Below, piece after piece: positions 62,768-64,000 of a DNA stretch of 64,000 nucleotides (positions are counted from its first letter, which is position 1; the number at the start of each line of letters is the position of its first letter). Position numbers and translations under genes: made by a program. The DNA comes from an uncultured Verrucomicrobia subdivision 3 bacterium. Its GTDB lineage: Bacteria; Verrucomicrobiota; Verrucomicrobiia; Limisphaerales; UBA11358. Below the pieces are notes generated by a model. It was not told the origin of the DNA and made no database searches. It worked only from the letters and a program-made list of their open reading frames with translations. The DNA lies in assembly GCA_903835255.1 (NCBI GenBank), contig CAILMI010000049.1, positions 1 to 64,000 on the forward strand, read 5' to 3'.

Positions 62768-64000
62768 ATGTCTTCTGTGCCCTCATCCTTGACTGAAGCG
62801 ACCATTCCCCGGCATCTGGTGCGCCGCCTGTCCGAACACGGTGTGGAGATGGGATTCGGGATTGTTGGCGACTATGCGCTCCGGCTTTTCGGGGCATTGA
62901 ACGATGCCGGGCTGCCCATGCTGGTGACCGCGGATGAGCAGGGGGCCGGCTTTGCGGCAGACGCCTTTGCCAGATTGCGGGGATTCGGAATGGTCGGCTG
63001 CACCTACGGCGTGGGGGGGCTCAAGCTGGCCAACGCGGTGGCCAATGCCTGGGCCGAACAGGTGCCGCTGCTCGTGGTGTCCGGGTCTCCCGGGGTGGCC
63101 GAGAGAGCCAGCGGGGCCATGCTGCACCACAAAATCAAGGACTTTGACACGCAATACCGCGTCTTCCGCGATCTCACGGTGGCCCAGGCCCTGCTGGATA
63201 ATCCGGTGACGGCGGCTGCCCAGATTGACCATGTGATCGCCCGGGTATTGGAGACTCAGCGGCCGGGTTATCTCGAAATCCCGCGTGACCTGATCGATGG
63301 CTTGATTCCTACCCCGGCGGGTCCGATTTTGGTGAAGCCGCAGCGGGTGGACCCGTTCCGGCTGGAGGCGGCAGTCGCTGATGTGATGTCTCTGCTGGGC
63401 TCCGCAAAGTCGGCAGTCATCCTGGCTGGAGCGCAAGTTTCCCGGCGCGCTCTGGGAAAATCTCTATTGGAAATTGCCAATCATTCAGGCATCCCCGTTG
63501 CCACCAGCTCTCTGGGAAAAGGGGTTTTCCCTGAAGGACATCCCCTCTCTTTGGGGGTGTACCAGGGCGTGGTCAGCCCGGCTGCCGTGGTTGACAAGGT
63601 GGAAAACGCGGAGGCCATTCTTAGCTTTGGGGTCCTTCCCACCGACCTCAACTTTGGCGGGTTCACGGCCCGGATCGACCCCACGCTGCTCGTGGAGTGC
63701 ACGGACGACAGTGTTACGGTGGGACTTCGCACCTACCGCAATGTTCCGCTGTCGGCGTTTCTTCCGGCTCTGCAGGAGGAGCTGGCCAAAAAACCGGCGG
63801 CGGTCCTCCCGTCATCGAATCCTCCCCCCTTCGTATCTCAAGGTGAAGTTCCGATTCATGTGGAGAGGCTGATCGCCGCGCTGACCCATTGCCTGGATGC
63901 CCGGCACGGATTCATCGTGGATCCGGGGGATTGTATGTTTGCCGCGGTGGAGCTGCGCGTCCCCAACTGGTGCCTATCCAGTGCCTACTATGCCACCATG
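62768..64000 (+). CDS. ThDP-dependent decarboxylase-like protein (partial, runs off window)
   Basis: 411 codons from the ATG at 62768, open to the window end. The Pyr domain of the pyruvate/indolepyruvate decarboxylase group is complete: RHLVRRLSEHGVEMGFGIVG, then LVTADEQGAGFAADAFARLRG with the ThDP-activating Glu and GCTYGVGGLKLANAVANAWA, SGSPG. The middle domain follows, and the start of the PP domain is visible (IVDPGDCMFAAVELRVPNWC, SAYYATM); its Mg/ThDP motif lies beyond the end. The likely reaction is non-oxidative 2-oxo acid decarboxylation; the substrate cannot be told. Confidence 0.88.
   Translation, partial: MSSVPSSLTEATIPRHLVRRLSEHGVEMGFGIVGDYALRLFGALNDAGLPMLVTADEQGAGFAADAFARLRGFGMVGCTYGVGGLKLANAVANAWAEQVPLLVVSGSPGVAERASGAMLHHKIKDFDTQYRVFRDLTVAQALLDNPVTAAAQIDHVIARVLETQRPGYLEIPRDLIDGLIPTPAGPILVKPQRVDPFRLEAAVADVMSLLGSAKSAVILAGAQVSRRALGKSLLEIANHSGIPVATSSLGKGVFPEGHPLSLGVYQGVVSPAAVVDKVENAEAILSFGVLPTDLNFGGFTARIDPTLLVECTDDSVTVGLRTYRNVPLSAFLPALQEELAKKPAAVLPSSNPPPFVSQGEVPIHVERLIAALTHCLDARHGFIVDPGDCMFAAVELRVPNWCLSSAYYATM

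Overview
The window reads as a chromosomal segment of a Verrucomicrobiota bacterium, perhaps near Pedosphaera/Limisphaerales. This is an inference from protein style only. It rests on two secreted pseudopilins with the [16 protein letters not shown] head (one with an H-x9-DG tail), C-terminal 'D-D-G NLMEYAMGT' type ends on secreted enzymes, weak use of Shine-Dalgarno sites, and a LuxR-type regulator with duplicated arm-like domains. No rRNA is present, so the phylum is not proven.

Left core (1-33.5 kb). After a repeat-rich stretch come a secreted trypsin-like protease and a three-gene phosphorelay (kinase, Rcp1-like regulator, hybrid kinase) joined by ATGA overlaps. Next are a YgjP-like metallopeptidase, a two-gene unit with an RNase HI-like protein, tRNA-Ser(CGA), recA, an unknown RGG-rich protein, ribH and the LuxR-type regulator. 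A pseudopilin precedes a tight six-gene glycan operon: Gfo/Idh/MocA oxidoreductase, sugar isomerase/epimerase, DUF5009 membrane acyltransferase, two FAD-dependent oxidoreductases and a GH92 alpha-mannosidase-like enzyme. Then come a degenerate receiver protein, ilvN-ilvC, a DUF192 lipoprotein, feoA-feoB and tRNA-Arg(TCT). Two related families of 90-138 bp palindromic repeats with GGTAGGG/CCCTACC tips are scattered through this core.

Accessory region (33.5-59.6 kb). A HigB/HigA-type toxin-antitoxin pair and a broken IS21 element lie outside the main island. The island, about 23.2 kb, is bounded by a 24-bp direct repeat of the 3' end of tRNA-Cys(GCA) at 36330-36353 and 59566-59589. A tyrosine recombinase sits just inside the right end. 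The interior is a mosaic. A long leftward metal/redox block (38.1-50.6 kb) holds a P1B-4-type metal ATPase, ZIP transporter, bestrophin-like membrane protein, cytochrome b561-like protein, two-component system, DUF2231 protein, SCO and HMA proteins, a DJ-1/PfpI protein, a pseudopilin and a new two-repeat secreted protein. An AbiEi/AbiEii pair has a clear palindromic operator. Many gene stumps (UvrD-like helicase, Fur, rubrerythrin, sodium:solute symporter, a giant helicase/methylase tail) show repeated deletion and recombination.

Right core (59.6-64 kb). tRNA-Cys, a ROK sugar kinase, a secreted Cys-rich zinc-ribbon-like protein, a fibronectin-III protein and the start of a ThDP-dependent decarboxylase-like gene that runs off the window.

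The most promising material for new biology: the shared-tip repeat families; the 502-aa repeat protein overlapped with a pseudopilin and a DJ-1 protein; the mannosidase/FAD-oxidoreductase operon; the LuxR regulator with a phosphate-blind receiver; and the integrase that appears to lack its first catalytic arginine.
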